Shown in pieces: positions 21,201-29,980 of a stretch of DNA of 64,000 nucleotides; position 1 is the first letter of the stretch, and each line of letters starts with the position of its first letter. The stretch comes from Asterella californica. Lineage: Eukaryota > Streptophyta > Marchantiopsida > Marchantiales > Aytoniaceae. The notes under the pieces were generated by a model. That model was given only the letters and a program-made list of their open reading frames with translations. It searched no databases and had not been told where the DNA came from. The translations under genes and the position numbers were made by a program. Location of the stretch: contig JAYKYS010000002.1 of the NCBI GenBank assembly GCA_036924285.1, positions 33,774,501 through 33,838,500 on the forward strand, given 5' to 3'.

Positions 21201-23163
21201 ATCCTTCGTCCTCAGACGAGGATTCTTGATCGTAAGAATCTCCGGTATCTACTTCTGAGACACTCTGATCGTCCTCCGTATCAGATTCCCAGTAGTCACT
21301 AGTGGGTCTATCAGAGTCAGAAGTCACAACTCCAACACCCGAGAGAGGAACTATCACTCTATGATCTCTAGGCCCAATCCGTAAGTATCCCTTGTGCCAC
21401 CTATCCGTGGTGCGCACAGCTCTCAACCAAGGCCTACCTAGGAGCAAATCATAACTAGAGTCCTTTAACACTTGAAAGGACATCAATGTTTGAACTCCCA
21501 TCACAGACACGACCACCTTCTCTAACACGCCAAGAGGTCTTACCCGTTGCTTGTTAGCCATCCCCACGACAATGCTAGCCGGGCGAGTTGGTTCCATCCC
21601 CAACTTCTTCATCAATCTCTCCGATATGGCGTTTACAGCCGACCCTCCATCCACCAATACGTCAGAGACGTAGTGACCATTCAACCGGACTTCAATCTTT
21701 GAAGCCCTAGTGCATACCTCTGAAGCATGCACATCCACCACACCAACTCCCACAGACTTTGACGTCTTGCTCTTGGGTTTCTTCTTCTTGCTTCTCTTAG
21801 AACTCAGTCCTCCTCTGAGTTCCCTTCGTAAGCTGGGATTAAGTGCGATCAGTTGTCCAACAGTGATGTTGGCTTTCTGAGCACCCACATCTTCAACCAC
21901 ATCATATCCCGCTTGGGAAGATGAAATGGTGAAATCCGCCATCCCCAGCTTCCTTCTTGGCTCCCTTGGTGTACTCGAAACATTACTCGAACGAGTGCTT
22001 CTACTAGCTGATTCCTCCATGAAAACCGGTTCATCAGAAAATCGAGTTCTTTTCCTTTCTTGAGCTAAAAGCTCCACCGGTGCATGAGAAGAGTTTGAAC
22101 TCTCTCCTTTCTCGTAGATGGGATCTCGCACGACATCGATAGTAGCCACCCCCTTGTCTCGTCCTTGTGATGGATTTCCTCCACCCACATTCATTCTGAC
22201 AGCTTCGGCACTTCTTGCTCCGTTGTTAGGACAATTTCGCTGAAAATGAGAACCTCCACACGTCCAACAAGTGATTCCTCCAAAGTTACCTTGGTTGCCT
22301 CCAAAGTTACCTTGATTTCCTCGGTTGGGATTGTTGTCGTAACCTCTTTGACCTCCTCCTCCACCTTTGTTCCTCCATTCTCGTAACTGTACCACGTTTA
22401 TCTTGAGATCCGCAAGAGTGTCAGTGATGCTCTTCAGCTCGGCATGAAAATCAGAGGTGGCAGTAGACATCGTTGTTGGGACAAACGGTCTTGGCACCAC
22501 CGTTGGAGTAGGAGCTGACGTTGAAGCAATCACCAATTGTGATGGTGCAGGTGCGATCGTTGTGGCTACACCAGGAGTCGGAGTTGACACCAGAGCAGCA
22601 TGATGAGGTTGGATGATATCTCCTTCATCCAAACTCTCTTCCATATTTGTCGCTATCTTGATGGCCTCCGCTTTGGTTGCTGGCTTCTCGTACCTCACTT
22701 GGGTTCGAATTGAAGGTCTCAACCCTCCCACCAAGTTCTTGGTCAGCACTGCTCCAATCCCCGCCATCGTTAGTTCCACATTGTCTCCACTCTTTCGTAG
22801 GACCGTCCGAAACCGTTGCTCCAACTTATCCACCCTTTCGGCATATTGCCGAACTTTCTCGTCGTCACGTTGCTTCAAATGAGTAAGCTCCACCATGAGC
22901 TTCTCATAACTCTCTTCTGGAAGAAATTCTTCGATGAGTGCATTACTCAACGTCTCCCATGTGTCCTCAACTGCACCAGGTGTCTGGCTCTTCACTCGGT
23001 CTTCATACCACGTAAGAGCAAAATCTTCTAAAAACTCTGGCAGTAACAACACCCATTCTTCCTTCCTTCTCACGTTGTTTCCGATGCAACCCCTTTTGAA
23101 GTCTCGAACAAACGGTTCTACATCTTCATTGTCCTTCCCATGAAACACGGGTAGCTTTCCCAT
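18277..23163 (-). CDS. Element C Gag-Pol polyprotein, intact
   Basis: A single 1628-residue frame holds all core domains. Gag: capsid-like region at residues about 10-130 (LTWYEDRVKSQTPG, KLMVELTHLKQRDDEKV). Zinc knuckle CWTCGGSHFQRNC near 310, with one residue fewer than the usual C-x2-C-x4-H-x4-C. Protease near 510: VLVDGGSAVNAIS (DGG at the triad) and LLLGRPWL. RT: WVSPIVIVKKKNG, FGDGYSGYNQIKI, LCNAPATFQRFM and FVRDFIDDFCVYG (FIDD in place of YxDD). RNase H: FILYTDASNVAIGCTL to HANADLLSR. Integrase: H-H-C-C zinc domain, core acids in GIDFVGPL, LVSDRGGEF and NGLAEKT, then GPFVVDKVW. No chromodomain. The integrase style suggests the Tat/Athila side of Ty3/gypsy, at low certainty. An in-frame stop lies shortly upstream of the ATG. 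Confidence 0.92.
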   Translation of the reverse strand: MGKLPVFHGKDNEDVEPFVRDFKRGCIGNNVRRKEEWVLLLPEFLEDFALTWYEDRVKSQTPGAVEDTWETLSNALIEEFLPEESYEKLMVELTHLKQRDDEKVRQYAERVDKLEQRFRTVLRKSGDNVELTMAGIGAVLTKNLVGGLRPSIRTQVRYEKPATKAEAIKIATNMEESLDEGDIIQPHHAALVSTPTPGVATTIAPAPSQLVIASTSAPTPTVVPRPFVPTTMSTATSDFHAELKSITDTLADLKINVVQLREWRNKGGGGGQRGYDNNPNRGNQGNFGGNQGNFGGITCWTCGGSHFQRNCPNNGARSAEAVRMNVGGGNPSQGRDKGVATIDVVRDPIYEKGESSNSSHAPVELLAQERKRTRFSDEPVFMEESASRSTRSSNVSSTPREPRRKLGMADFTISSSQAGYDVVEDVGAQKANITVGQLIALNPSLRRELRGGLSSKRSKKKKPKSKTSKSVGVGVVDVHASEVCTRASKIEVRLNGHYVSDVLVDGGSAVNAISERLMKKLGMEPTRPASIVVGMANKQRVRPLGVLEKVVVSVMGVQTLMSFQVLKDSSYDLLLGRPWLRAVRTTDRWHKGYLRIGPRDHRVIVPLSGVGVVTSDSDRPTSDYWESDTEDDQSVSEVDTGDSYDQESSSEDEGCGRDESLHQLSAIDLLPRPAVEKDPDKEELSEAEIVRRLSTLKFGINVTQEEKSRFLDIFRKYIHVFAFSYKDLKEVTLETHRIELEEHARPVRQKQRRVNPTTAMMVKEEIDKLKEASFIYEVENSEWVSPIVIVKKKNGKLRVCIDYKKLNAVTKKDYYPLPFIDEILEEVVGHEWYSFGDGYSGYNQIKIAQEYQQLTTFTTPWGTFAFRVMPFGLCNAPATFQRFMNKVFEPFIGKFVRDFIDDFCVYGRKEDHFDHVIKVLQRLEQANASLNPEKCIFGCEEGLLLGHIISKNGIAVDPEKVKKIVDLPFPINLTKLRQFLGMVGYYRRFVFSFSNKAIALTMYMKKGVDFDLIVHDQKAKEAFEELKKALVTAPILAKPEWSKAFILYTDASNVAIGCTLSQLDGDGHDHPIAYASRQMVPAEKNYSVTEREGLAVIFGLKKFRHYLLGGKFSIVTDHKALKYIFNKPNAEGRIARWKILLTEYDYVIEDRPGKKHANADLLSRAYDDEGEEPFDDSFPDEHLMTITSIEEIPDEYKEIWSFLADGSFPEGMHTRERNALIKRCKPYTIVEGILFHQGADGLLRRAVGQKETFKLMHEFHDGTVCGGHFAGKITAFKILDAGYHWRGIFKECLDYCKTCDVCQAFALKSTRTPPLRSIPVLGPFEKWGIDFVGPLNKTPRGNRYIVVATDYCTKWVEARPLRETNETEVGRFLWERIITRFGCPLELVSDRGGEFVGSMTTAMLQHFSIKARVTTSYKPNANGLAEKTNLTLCMMLTKDAGVETAKHTWDKRLHAILWEYRTTTKTSTGYSPFRLVYGVESKLPIQFELDTFQTIQRKLKRSRGEDVVRSRREQLMELEETRAIAMIRMERAQAYQKKSYDKRLGKREVKPFQVGDWVMLYDAIRFKRARKKFLPRYFGPFVVDKVWSNFTYDLQELGGRRFDRVNHDKLKLFHQRKFSLHSEDGAKI

Positions 23164-23376
23164 CTTGTAACTACTCTTTCTACTCTTCTAATCGTCGTGC
23201 AATAACTACTCGCTAAAAGAGTACGAACATCACCAATTCCATTCGCGAATAATCTACCATAGGTAAAATGAAAGGAAATGGTTGTAACAACACCTCTTGT
23301 GCCATCTCTTCTCCCAAGGTAATCATGAGTCTGAGTCGCATCACCGCCTTCTCCACCATTCGAATGACGATCTCCA

Positions 23377-23868
23377 TCACAACTCAACCGAGTCCTCTTT
23401 TGAAGTCGACAACTTCTCCGTCTCAGCTCTTTGAGTCTCGTCCAACTTCTCGACTACTGACGTAAGTAGGGCGGCCACATCGATGCACTTGTGTCCTCTT
23501 GATAGATCACCCACTCCACAACTTGGACAAGGATCTTCGCCTAGAAGATGAATTGGCGCTGGTGACGATGGACCCACTCGAAGACTTAAATCAGTAAACT
23601 CCCGCTTCCCTTTAGCTCTCTCGGTTCTGATTCTAGTTGGACAATTCACTACTTTATGTCCCAACCCTCTACAGAAATAACACCACAAGTCGATTTCTAC
23701 TCTTCTCCTCGGAGATTCTACTTGAGGTTTTGTACTAGGGTTCTCAAACTCAACGATAATCTCTTTCGAGCTCTCTCCGACGCTTACTATGACATCTAAA
23801 CCTTGAGGAAGGTTTCTAAGTCTAACTTTCCAATCTTTTGAATTTCCACTCATGTTGCACCTTCTCAA
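23377..23868 (-). CDS. Element C accessory zinc-knuckle protein, function unknown
   Basis: This 163-residue frame lies between the 5' LTR and Gag-Pol, in the same direction. It has a zinc knuckle CYFCRGLGHKVVNC (C-x2-C-x4-H-x4-C) near residue 63, preceded by a basic patch, and a second Cys/His cluster CPSCGVGDLSRGHKC near 113. The C-terminus is acidic. The knuckle suggests nucleic-acid binding. A further 89-residue frame (23387-23118) overlaps its end and reaches Gag-Pol, but I see no family in it. The protein may be a separate accessory product, or part of a longer Gag made by splicing or frameshifting. It is not a domain of the Gag-Pol frame, which has its own knuckle. Confidence 0.6.
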   Translation of the reverse strand: MRRCNMSGNSKDWKVRLRNLPQGLDVIVSVGESSKEIIVEFENPSTKPQVESPRRRVEIDLWCYFCRGLGHKVVNCPTRIRTERAKGKREFTDLSLRVGPSSPAPIHLLGEDPCPSCGVGDLSRGHKCIDVAALLTSVVEKLDETQRAETEKLSTSKEDSVEL

Positions 23869-24535
23869 CCATTAAGTGGACAAAATATCATAGAGGAAAA
23901 TAATTCTACATTACTTTCTTAACTCTTCCGAGCTTTATATTAGAAATCGTGCATTATATATGCTATACACGAAATAAAATCTAATCTAATATTAACTATC
24001 AAAGATATGATCCTCCTCACCCTCGTTTGTACTCATCACAACAGACATCTTGAACTCACTCTTGTAAGGATCCAACTCTATTTCACCAGGAGCATTCGTG
24101 GCCTCCATAGTGAATGATGCTTTAAACTCGACTTTCTTCAAATCTGTGCCAATTGTCGCGGAAGCTTCTTCGTTAGAGTAAAGAGGGCACCCCAAGTGCT
24201 ATAGATGCGTGTTCGTAACTCATCTATACTTAACTTGGGCTTCTCCGTCTCTGTTCGAACTCCTAAACGTCTCTTCTTCCACCTCGTCATTCGAACTGGA
24301 TTCCCCATGACGTATCTTCAAGACCTCCTTGTATGCCGAAACGTATCTCTCTTAGTTGGTAAGAGATCTCTCCAAGATTTTTGTGGTCTCCAGTAGCTCA
24401 ACCTCCAAGCTACTAAATCATGAAGTTTCAACAGAAACTTCCCTAATCAGAAGAGATGGTGATGACTGTACAAATTTTCAGAGAACTGAAATTTGTATAT
24501 TTTCACTTCCCTCATGGTTGTCAACCCCCTCCACT

Positions 24536-24892
24536 TTGAAAAATCCTTTCTCCCTCTTCAGACCTCATCTTCTCATGATTTCTTTTGTCCTGGATAGCTT
24601 ATCAGCCACTCTAAAACACTGGAAAGTTTCTCAGGAAAATAAAATTCACAGAAAATCTAACACTGACTGTAAACTTTTTCCAGAGAACAGAATTCCTCAA
24701 CTCTCACGAATAGACCCCCTCAATTTTGAAAAATCATTGCTCCCTCTCTAGACCACCTTTTCCTATGATTTCTTTTGTCTTAGATAGGTTATCAGCCAAT
24801 CTAAAACACTGGAAAGTTTCACAGGAAAATAAAATTCACAGAAAAGTTGACAGCGACTGTACAAATTTTCCAGAGAGCAGAATTTCTAAACT
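24536..24892. repeat. Tandem repeat in element C leader, about 185 bp unit
   Basis: Two diverged copies follow each other at about 24530-24705 and 24712-24890. Both contain TTTGAAAAATC, ATGATTTCTTTTGTC, CTAAAACACTGGAAAGTTTC and AGGAAAATAAAATTCACAG. Traces of the same end sequence (GACTGTACAAATTTTCAGAGAA) lie at 24465. It is in the 5' untranslated leader. Confidence 0.75.
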
Positions 24893-25174
24893 CACAAATT
24901 TCTCTCCTCTAATAACTTTTCTCTCCTCCTTTCTCTACAACTCTTGTTGCACCTTCTTTCAACTCTCCTCAAACCCTTTCTAAGTGAACAAGATGTAAAG
25001 AATGACTTCGAACGCGTCATATATCACTACGGGATACACGAAAGGTTCTAACGTTGCTAACATCGCGTTAGCTCTCTCTCCTCCCAACGTTCTCTCCATG
25101 TGCTCTCTCATAATCTCCTTTCGTCGAATATAGAACTGAACTCTAAACATCGTTCAACGATCCCTTCAAGTGAG

Positions 25175-25192
25175 GTCCCGGCAACGGAACCA
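25175..25192 (-). other. Primer binding site of element C (tRNA-Glu)
   Basis: The plus strand reads GTCCCGGCAACGGAACCA, which is the 3' end of plant cytosolic tRNA-Glu as I know it, including CCA. The site lies 4 bases inside the LTR boundary, as expected for minus-strand priming of an element read on the minus strand. Confidence 0.85.
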
Positions 25193-25196
25193 AAAA

Positions 25197-26111
25197 TGTA
25201 AACCCTCCGCGGTCCTAACGATCAACTACCCCCCGATCTCTTAACCTCCACGATCGTCATCCACGAATCTGCAACTGTCGGGCCTGTCTCTCACTCAGGG
25301 GTCACCTCTGATGGCTTTGATGGAAGCACACCATGAATCTTGAAGGGAAAAATGCTAAGTTCACTCTCATTCATACACCCACAAACTTATCAACTAAAAT
25401 CTCCATAATCTCATCCACTAAAATCCTCCATTCTAACGACGTCTCTCAAGTTCTCACATGCTAAAAATGTCCCACACTCTCTATATTACTCAAGTTGTCA
25501 TTACGACAATGTGAAAACAAGGATGAGGAGCTCTTCTCTACTCCTCTATTTATACATTCTAGGTTTTTACTTTGGTACCCTCGGTAACTCAGCCGTAACT
25601 ACTTTTACCGGGTTTTACTAAGATATTACTTAAGGTAAAAGCATTGATCACATGGGCTTTTTACCTTTTCACATGGGCTTATTCCTTCAAAGTCAACAAC
25701 TTCTAGAAGGATTCTGGAATATTCTCAAGGAATCTCGAATTTCCACCCCCCCTCTACACTAGGACCCACTAAAAAGGAAACATGTGGAATCTCTTCTTGT
25801 TTTTAATGCCCACAAAGTCCACAACTTTAATCCAACCACTAATATCAAGTCAAAAAGGAGATAAGAGATACTTTCCACCTCCTTTCTACCTTTTAGACAA
25901 GATGACAAGATAGTAGTGCTCACTCTTTAGCAAATATCTGAATTCTGCCAAAAGTACAGCTAAGTTTAACCATAACTAACTTTTAGCTAGTCATGACTAA
26001 CTTGATACCTCCTAAAAGTACTTTGGCAGCAAATAAACATTCTCAACCCTTAGTTATAACTAAACACCTTACTAATTGACAAACTTCCTATGTGTAACAT
26101 AGGTCGTTACA
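25197..26111 (-). repeat. Element C 5' LTR with promoter
   Basis: This is the upstream LTR of C. On the minus strand a TATA box TATAAATAGAG lies at 25554-25544, about 560 bases into the LTR, so transcription probably starts near 25515. It is almost identical to 17349-18263 and ends ...GGTTTACA next to the primer site. Confidence 0.95.
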
Positions 26112-26500
26112 GCACATGATGGAATGAGACGACTAGCGCATCTCATAGTTGATTGCATCTTGGATGCAGGACGACGATCTCAAGTAGTGAGAGTCGTCGA
26201 TAGGTCATCCATGACAGTGGTGAACCTAGTGGGACAGTCCATGGTAGCGTTACCCACTTTGGTAAGCTTTCCAGCGTCACATGCTTACAGAGATGGAGGA
26301 CCTAGACTTGTGTGGGATACTCAATTACGACAGTTGGTGGAGCCCAATGTCGATGAGAGAGAGCGAGCGATGGGTTTCACTACGGGTACAACGACAGTAG
26401 CTTCGGTGTCGGAGGCTTCACGTCGTCAAGTATTGGATCAACCAATGGACTTGAATTGCTTGACATGGATTCTTAGCCTTGGATTGACTGAGCAGCGTCG
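26112..26500 (+). pseudogene. Element B methyltransferase, C-terminal part
   Basis: After the element C insertion the methyltransferase sequence resumes. The frame from 26124 gives ILDAGRRSQVVRVVDRSS, PTLVSFPASHAYRDGGPRLVW, VDERERAMGFTTGTTT, then SEASRRQVLDQPMDLNCLTW. These match the target-recognition and motif IX-X region of C5 methyltransferases: an RAMGF-type block and a final helix that normally reads RxxLGxAMD. Here the Gly is Asp. The frame continues to 26768 through a linker towards reverse transcriptase. It joins the part at 16981-17348 across the GCAC duplication. Confidence 0.75.
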
Positions 26501-26761
26501 GATGCGATCGACGGGTGTTACTGCTCGAGCACTCTTGAGCTCTTTGCCTACCGGGTCGGTGGAGACAAAGACTGGGGGCGAGGCACGTAGAGTTCGTCAT
26601 CCTTGGACATCATGGGATGTCGTAGGAGAGAGTGTGGAGCTTGCAGCTAGAACTGCAGAAGTTTTTCGCACAGTAGCGTGGAGGTTGTTGGTGGTGAGCA
26701 GAAGGAAACTGCTCCAGAGGCTGCAAGATAGCAGTCAACGACTTCGTCTTCTATCTCTAGC

Positions 26762-28243
26762 ATGGTGACAGAGGATACTTGGGAGCCGGAGATTGGACCC
26801 AAGCTTATAAGAGAGGAGAGACGAAGAGTTCAAAGATTCCTGAAGAGCTACATGAATTATTTTGTCTTCAGTATGAAGGATTTGGGTACCTTGAAGGGAC
26901 CTGGTATACGGATCGACTTGACTAATGACACGTCGATCTTTTGACGTCCTTACAAGTACAGTGACATGGAGAGAGCTGATCCAGAGTAGGACTCAAGACT
27001 TGTTGGAGACTAGGTTGGCGGAGATGTCGCATGGAGAGTATGCATCTGCCACAGTTATGCCAGCCAAGAAGGATATGTATGGCAACTACACCGATAGACG
27101 GATGTGTGGGGACTACCGTCTTATCAATCGACAGATGAAGTTCGATAAGTATGCCATGCCGACACCTGAGGAGATCTTTGATGCAGTGGGGCATGTGAAA
27201 GTCTTCAGTACTTTGGATCTTCGAGCAGGGTATCATCAGTTGCTAGTGAGAGAAGAAGATAAGTCCAAGACAGCATTCTGAGGAATTGACTCTCACGACA
27301 AATATTGTTTGTATCAGTGGCGATTCTTACCATTTGGGTTGAAGAACGCCCCAGCTGAGTTCCAAAGGGTGATGGACAGAATCCTAGCACGATTGGATTT
27401 TGTCAGATGTTATATTGACGACATCTTAGTCTATAGTGCTACAGTGGAGGAGCACGAGAGACACTTACGAGATGTGTTCGAGCGGTTGAGAGCTCATGGA
27501 TTGAAGTTACACCCTGGGAGTGTAAGTTCTTCCAGGAGTTGGTAGAGTATCTGGGCCACACCATCTATCCAGGTGGATTGGGTGTTCAACAGACAAAAGT
27601 TGAGGCTATTACACGTATCTCACGCCCCACAGATGTGAGTCGAGTTCGAGCATTTGTTGGTTTGGCGAACTTCTATCGTCGGTACGTGAAGGGGTTTAGT
27701 GCAATTGCGAAGCCGTTGACAAAGCTGATGAAGGTGGACCATGAGTGGCAGTGGGAAGATGAGCAGGAGCGAGCTTTGGTAGAGCTCAAGGATAGGTTGA
27801 CATCTGCTCTCATCTTGAGGAGATCCGTTAGGGGGCGTCCTTTCCAATTGCACACCGATTGGAGTACGTTGGGGCTTGGAGCAGTGCTGACTCAGCATGA
27901 TGATGAGAAAAAAGGAGTTCATGGTGGCGTATGCCAGTCGCTCCAACAATTCGACGGAGGTGAGGTACAGTTCGTATGAGGGGGAGTGTTTAGCTGCAGT
28001 GTGGGTTGTTGCACACTTTCGATGTTATCTGTTTGGGAACCCCTTTACTCTCATCACAGATCACCAGCAGCTCAAGTGGTTGATGGAGTCCGACAAGCTA
28101 ACAGGGAAGCTTGCACAATGGGCTCTGATCTTACAAGAGTATGACTTCCAGGTAGTGCATAGACCTAGAGTTGCAAACTTAGATGCCAATGGGTTGAATC
28201 GCAACCCGTGCACGAGTCAGCAAGATCAGACTGAGGCTCGATG
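26762..28243 (+). pseudogene. Element B reverse transcriptase and RNase H, broken
   Basis: The RT region is readable across several frames: RMCGDYRLINRQMKFDKYAMP, FSTLDLRAGYHQL, then a TGA near 27279 where a Trp is usual (FxGID), then FLPFGLKNAPAEFQRVMDR and the active site CYIDDILVYS near 27412. A frameshift near 27520 leads to VEYLGHTIYPGG and RAFVGLANFYRRYVKGF. RNase H has QLHTDWSTLGLGAVLTQ, shifts near 27905, and continues through YSSYEGECLAAVWVV and LITDHQQLKWL. The YIDD motif and domain order are standard Ty3/gypsy, unlike the FLDD type of A and D. Confidence 0.85.
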
Positions 28244-28559
28244 ACATGATAAGGTTGATGAGGAGATAGTGCCAGGGTGGCATGCATCTGCCTTTCTTTG
28301 TGTGTTGGCCATGAACTCTAGTATGGAGGGCCAAGTCGTAACTTTTTCTGGTCAGAGAGTAGATGATGAGTCTCCAGATCATGAGGGTGGAGATGGTGTT
28401 CCAGACCAGCGAGATATCCATGATGATGTTACCGTGATGGAGTATCTATGTACTAGTGTGGTAGTAGGCACAGTAAGTGCCAAGAAGCGAGATCGTGTCC
28501 TTCAACGAGCGAAGAGATTTCGACGAGAAGAACGACATGTACTTCGAGTGTGAGGCGAT

Positions 28560-29825
28560 GAGAGGGTATGGATAGTGCCACATCCATCTCAAAGGGCACA
28601 GTTAGAACGACATGTCCATGAGGAGTTGAGACATTTTGGAGTGAAGCGTACGCATAGCTTACTCCGTGGACAGTATTGGTGGTGTGATATGCACGTCGAT
28701 GTGCAACAGTTTGTCATATGATGTGTGGTTTGTGATCGAGTACGAGCATCATTTAATGCTCCTACTTCTCAGTTACACCCCTTACCGATTATGGGGTTGG
28801 GTTACCGTTGGAGTTTGGATTTTACGGGACCCTTACCGTTGACCATACGTCACCACCGGTATGTGTTGGTGACGGTGGAGCACTTCTCCAAGTGGATTGA
28901 GTTGGTGGCATTATCAGACAAGGCGAGTGAAGGGACGGCGTACGTGTTCTTAGATCGAGTACTGAGTCGTTTTGGAGCACCAGCTGAAGTGCTGACAGAC
29001 CAAGGTACAGAGTTGCTTGGTGAGTTTCATGCCTTGTGTGACCAGGCGCTGATTGATCATCGGACTACATCTCGAGATCATCCTGAAGCGGATGGTTTGA
29101 CGGAGAGGGTAGTTCAAACGGTAAAGAGAGGATTGCGTAAGTATGGCTTGCAGAAGGATCACTTGGGAGACTAGGATGTGCAGTTACCATGGTTGACTAT
29201 GGGTTACCGTTTCAGTCGACAAGCGTCTTTGACTTCCTTCTCACCGTATTTTCTATTGTATGACCGAGATCCATATATCTTCGGCCATTCGTCGTGATTC
29301 TGCTGAGGTGTTGGACCTTGATGACCCAGATATGTGAGTGAGAGCATGTTCTCAACGAGCAGAGACATTTCGGAGAGTTATGCCTATGGCTTTTGAGAAC
29401 CTAGCGATTGCTCATCCGAGGAGGAGGTTATCGACCGTCGATTCGCATGTTTCATCTTGACGATTATATCTATCTACAGCAGATCGCACCGACAACGTTG
29501 GATGTGACCGCAGGACGCACTATTTTACGAGTGCAGGAGGTGTTACCTTCTGGAGTACTCATGTTAGAGGATCGTGATGGTGTTGTGTGGAAGGACCATG
29601 TGCGTAATTGTGCACCATGTCATCTTCCCAACATTGATGGTACTGTTGATCCAAGCTTAGCAGTTGTACGCGCGGGCTTGAGGTGTATGTTGTGTGTGTC
29701 TGCTGGTGGAGCAGCCCGTATGTTGGTGTGTGATGGTTGTTTCTAGAGGTTGGCACATGTCATGTTTGACTCCACCTCTCAGTGTCGTTCCTACTGGACG
29801 GTGGGTTTGTCCTCGATGTATATAG
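28560..29825 (+). pseudogene. Element B integrase with C-terminal PHD finger, broken
   Basis: The zinc domain starts near 28610 (HVHEELRHFGVKRTH, then CVVCDRV, with a TGA before CVVC). The catalytic core has WSLDFTGPLP, EVLTDQGTE and HPEADGLTERV, giving D, D and E, and ends near a TAG at 29172. The C-terminal module reads APTTLDVTAGRTILRV and GVVWKDHVRNCAPCHLPN. It is followed by a PHD finger at 29684-29819 and a stop at 29823-29825. The integrase would insert the element's cDNA; the finger could steer it to marked chromatin. At least four stops or shifts break the frame. Confidence 0.8.
29684..29819 (+). other. PHD zinc finger at the end of element B Pol
   Basis: The Cys4-His-Cys3 pattern is complete: CMLC, then VCDGC, then WHMSC, then WVCPRC, with the Trp two residues before the last Cys pair as in histone-reading PHD fingers. 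One extra base after the second pair (near 29746) shifts the frame and makes a TAG, so the finger is split over two frames in this copy. PHD fingers usually bind histone H3 tails; the target here is unknown. Confidence 0.8.
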
Positions 29826-29916
29826 CAAGGATAGCCGATTAGATCTTTGCGTGGTATGGATTGCAGACAAGCGACTAACGATGGGGCGATGTAGCACCCG
29901 GCCTCCTGATCCTTGT

Positions 29917-29944
29917 CCAGATAGCTCCATATGGAGCTATCTGG
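29917..29944. repeat. 28-bp perfect palindrome
   Basis: CCAGATAGCTCCAT is followed directly by its reverse complement. It lies between B's pol stop and polypurine tract, in what would be the 3' untranslated RNA. Confidence 0.9.
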
Positions 29945-29965
29945 AGTTAGAGGGACCTAACCGTC

Positions 29966-29980
29966 AATTAAGGGGACGAT
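29966..29980 (+). other. Candidate polypurine tract of element B
   Basis: AATTAAGGGGACGAT precedes TGTGGTACAC, a plausible LTR start. The purine run is short, so this is tentative. Confidence 0.5.

Larger units (their letters stand above)
17349..26111 (-). mobile_element. Complete, recent Ty3/gypsy retrotransposon C
   Basis: This 8763-bp minus-strand element has two 915-bp LTRs (17349-18263 and 25197-26111) that differ by one base as far as I could see by eye (A at about 17446 against G in the other copy). GCAC flanks it on both sides (17345-17348 and 26112-26115), a 4-bp target duplication. It has a tRNA-Glu primer site, a polypurine tract and an intact 1628-residue Gag-Pol. LTRs this similar mean a very young insertion. 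It lies inside element B's methyltransferase. It may still be able to move. Confidence 0.95.

Noticed and set aside
25175..25192. Possible tRNA gene
   Set aside because: Only the last 18 bases of a tRNA-Glu are present, at the place of a primer binding site next to an LTR.
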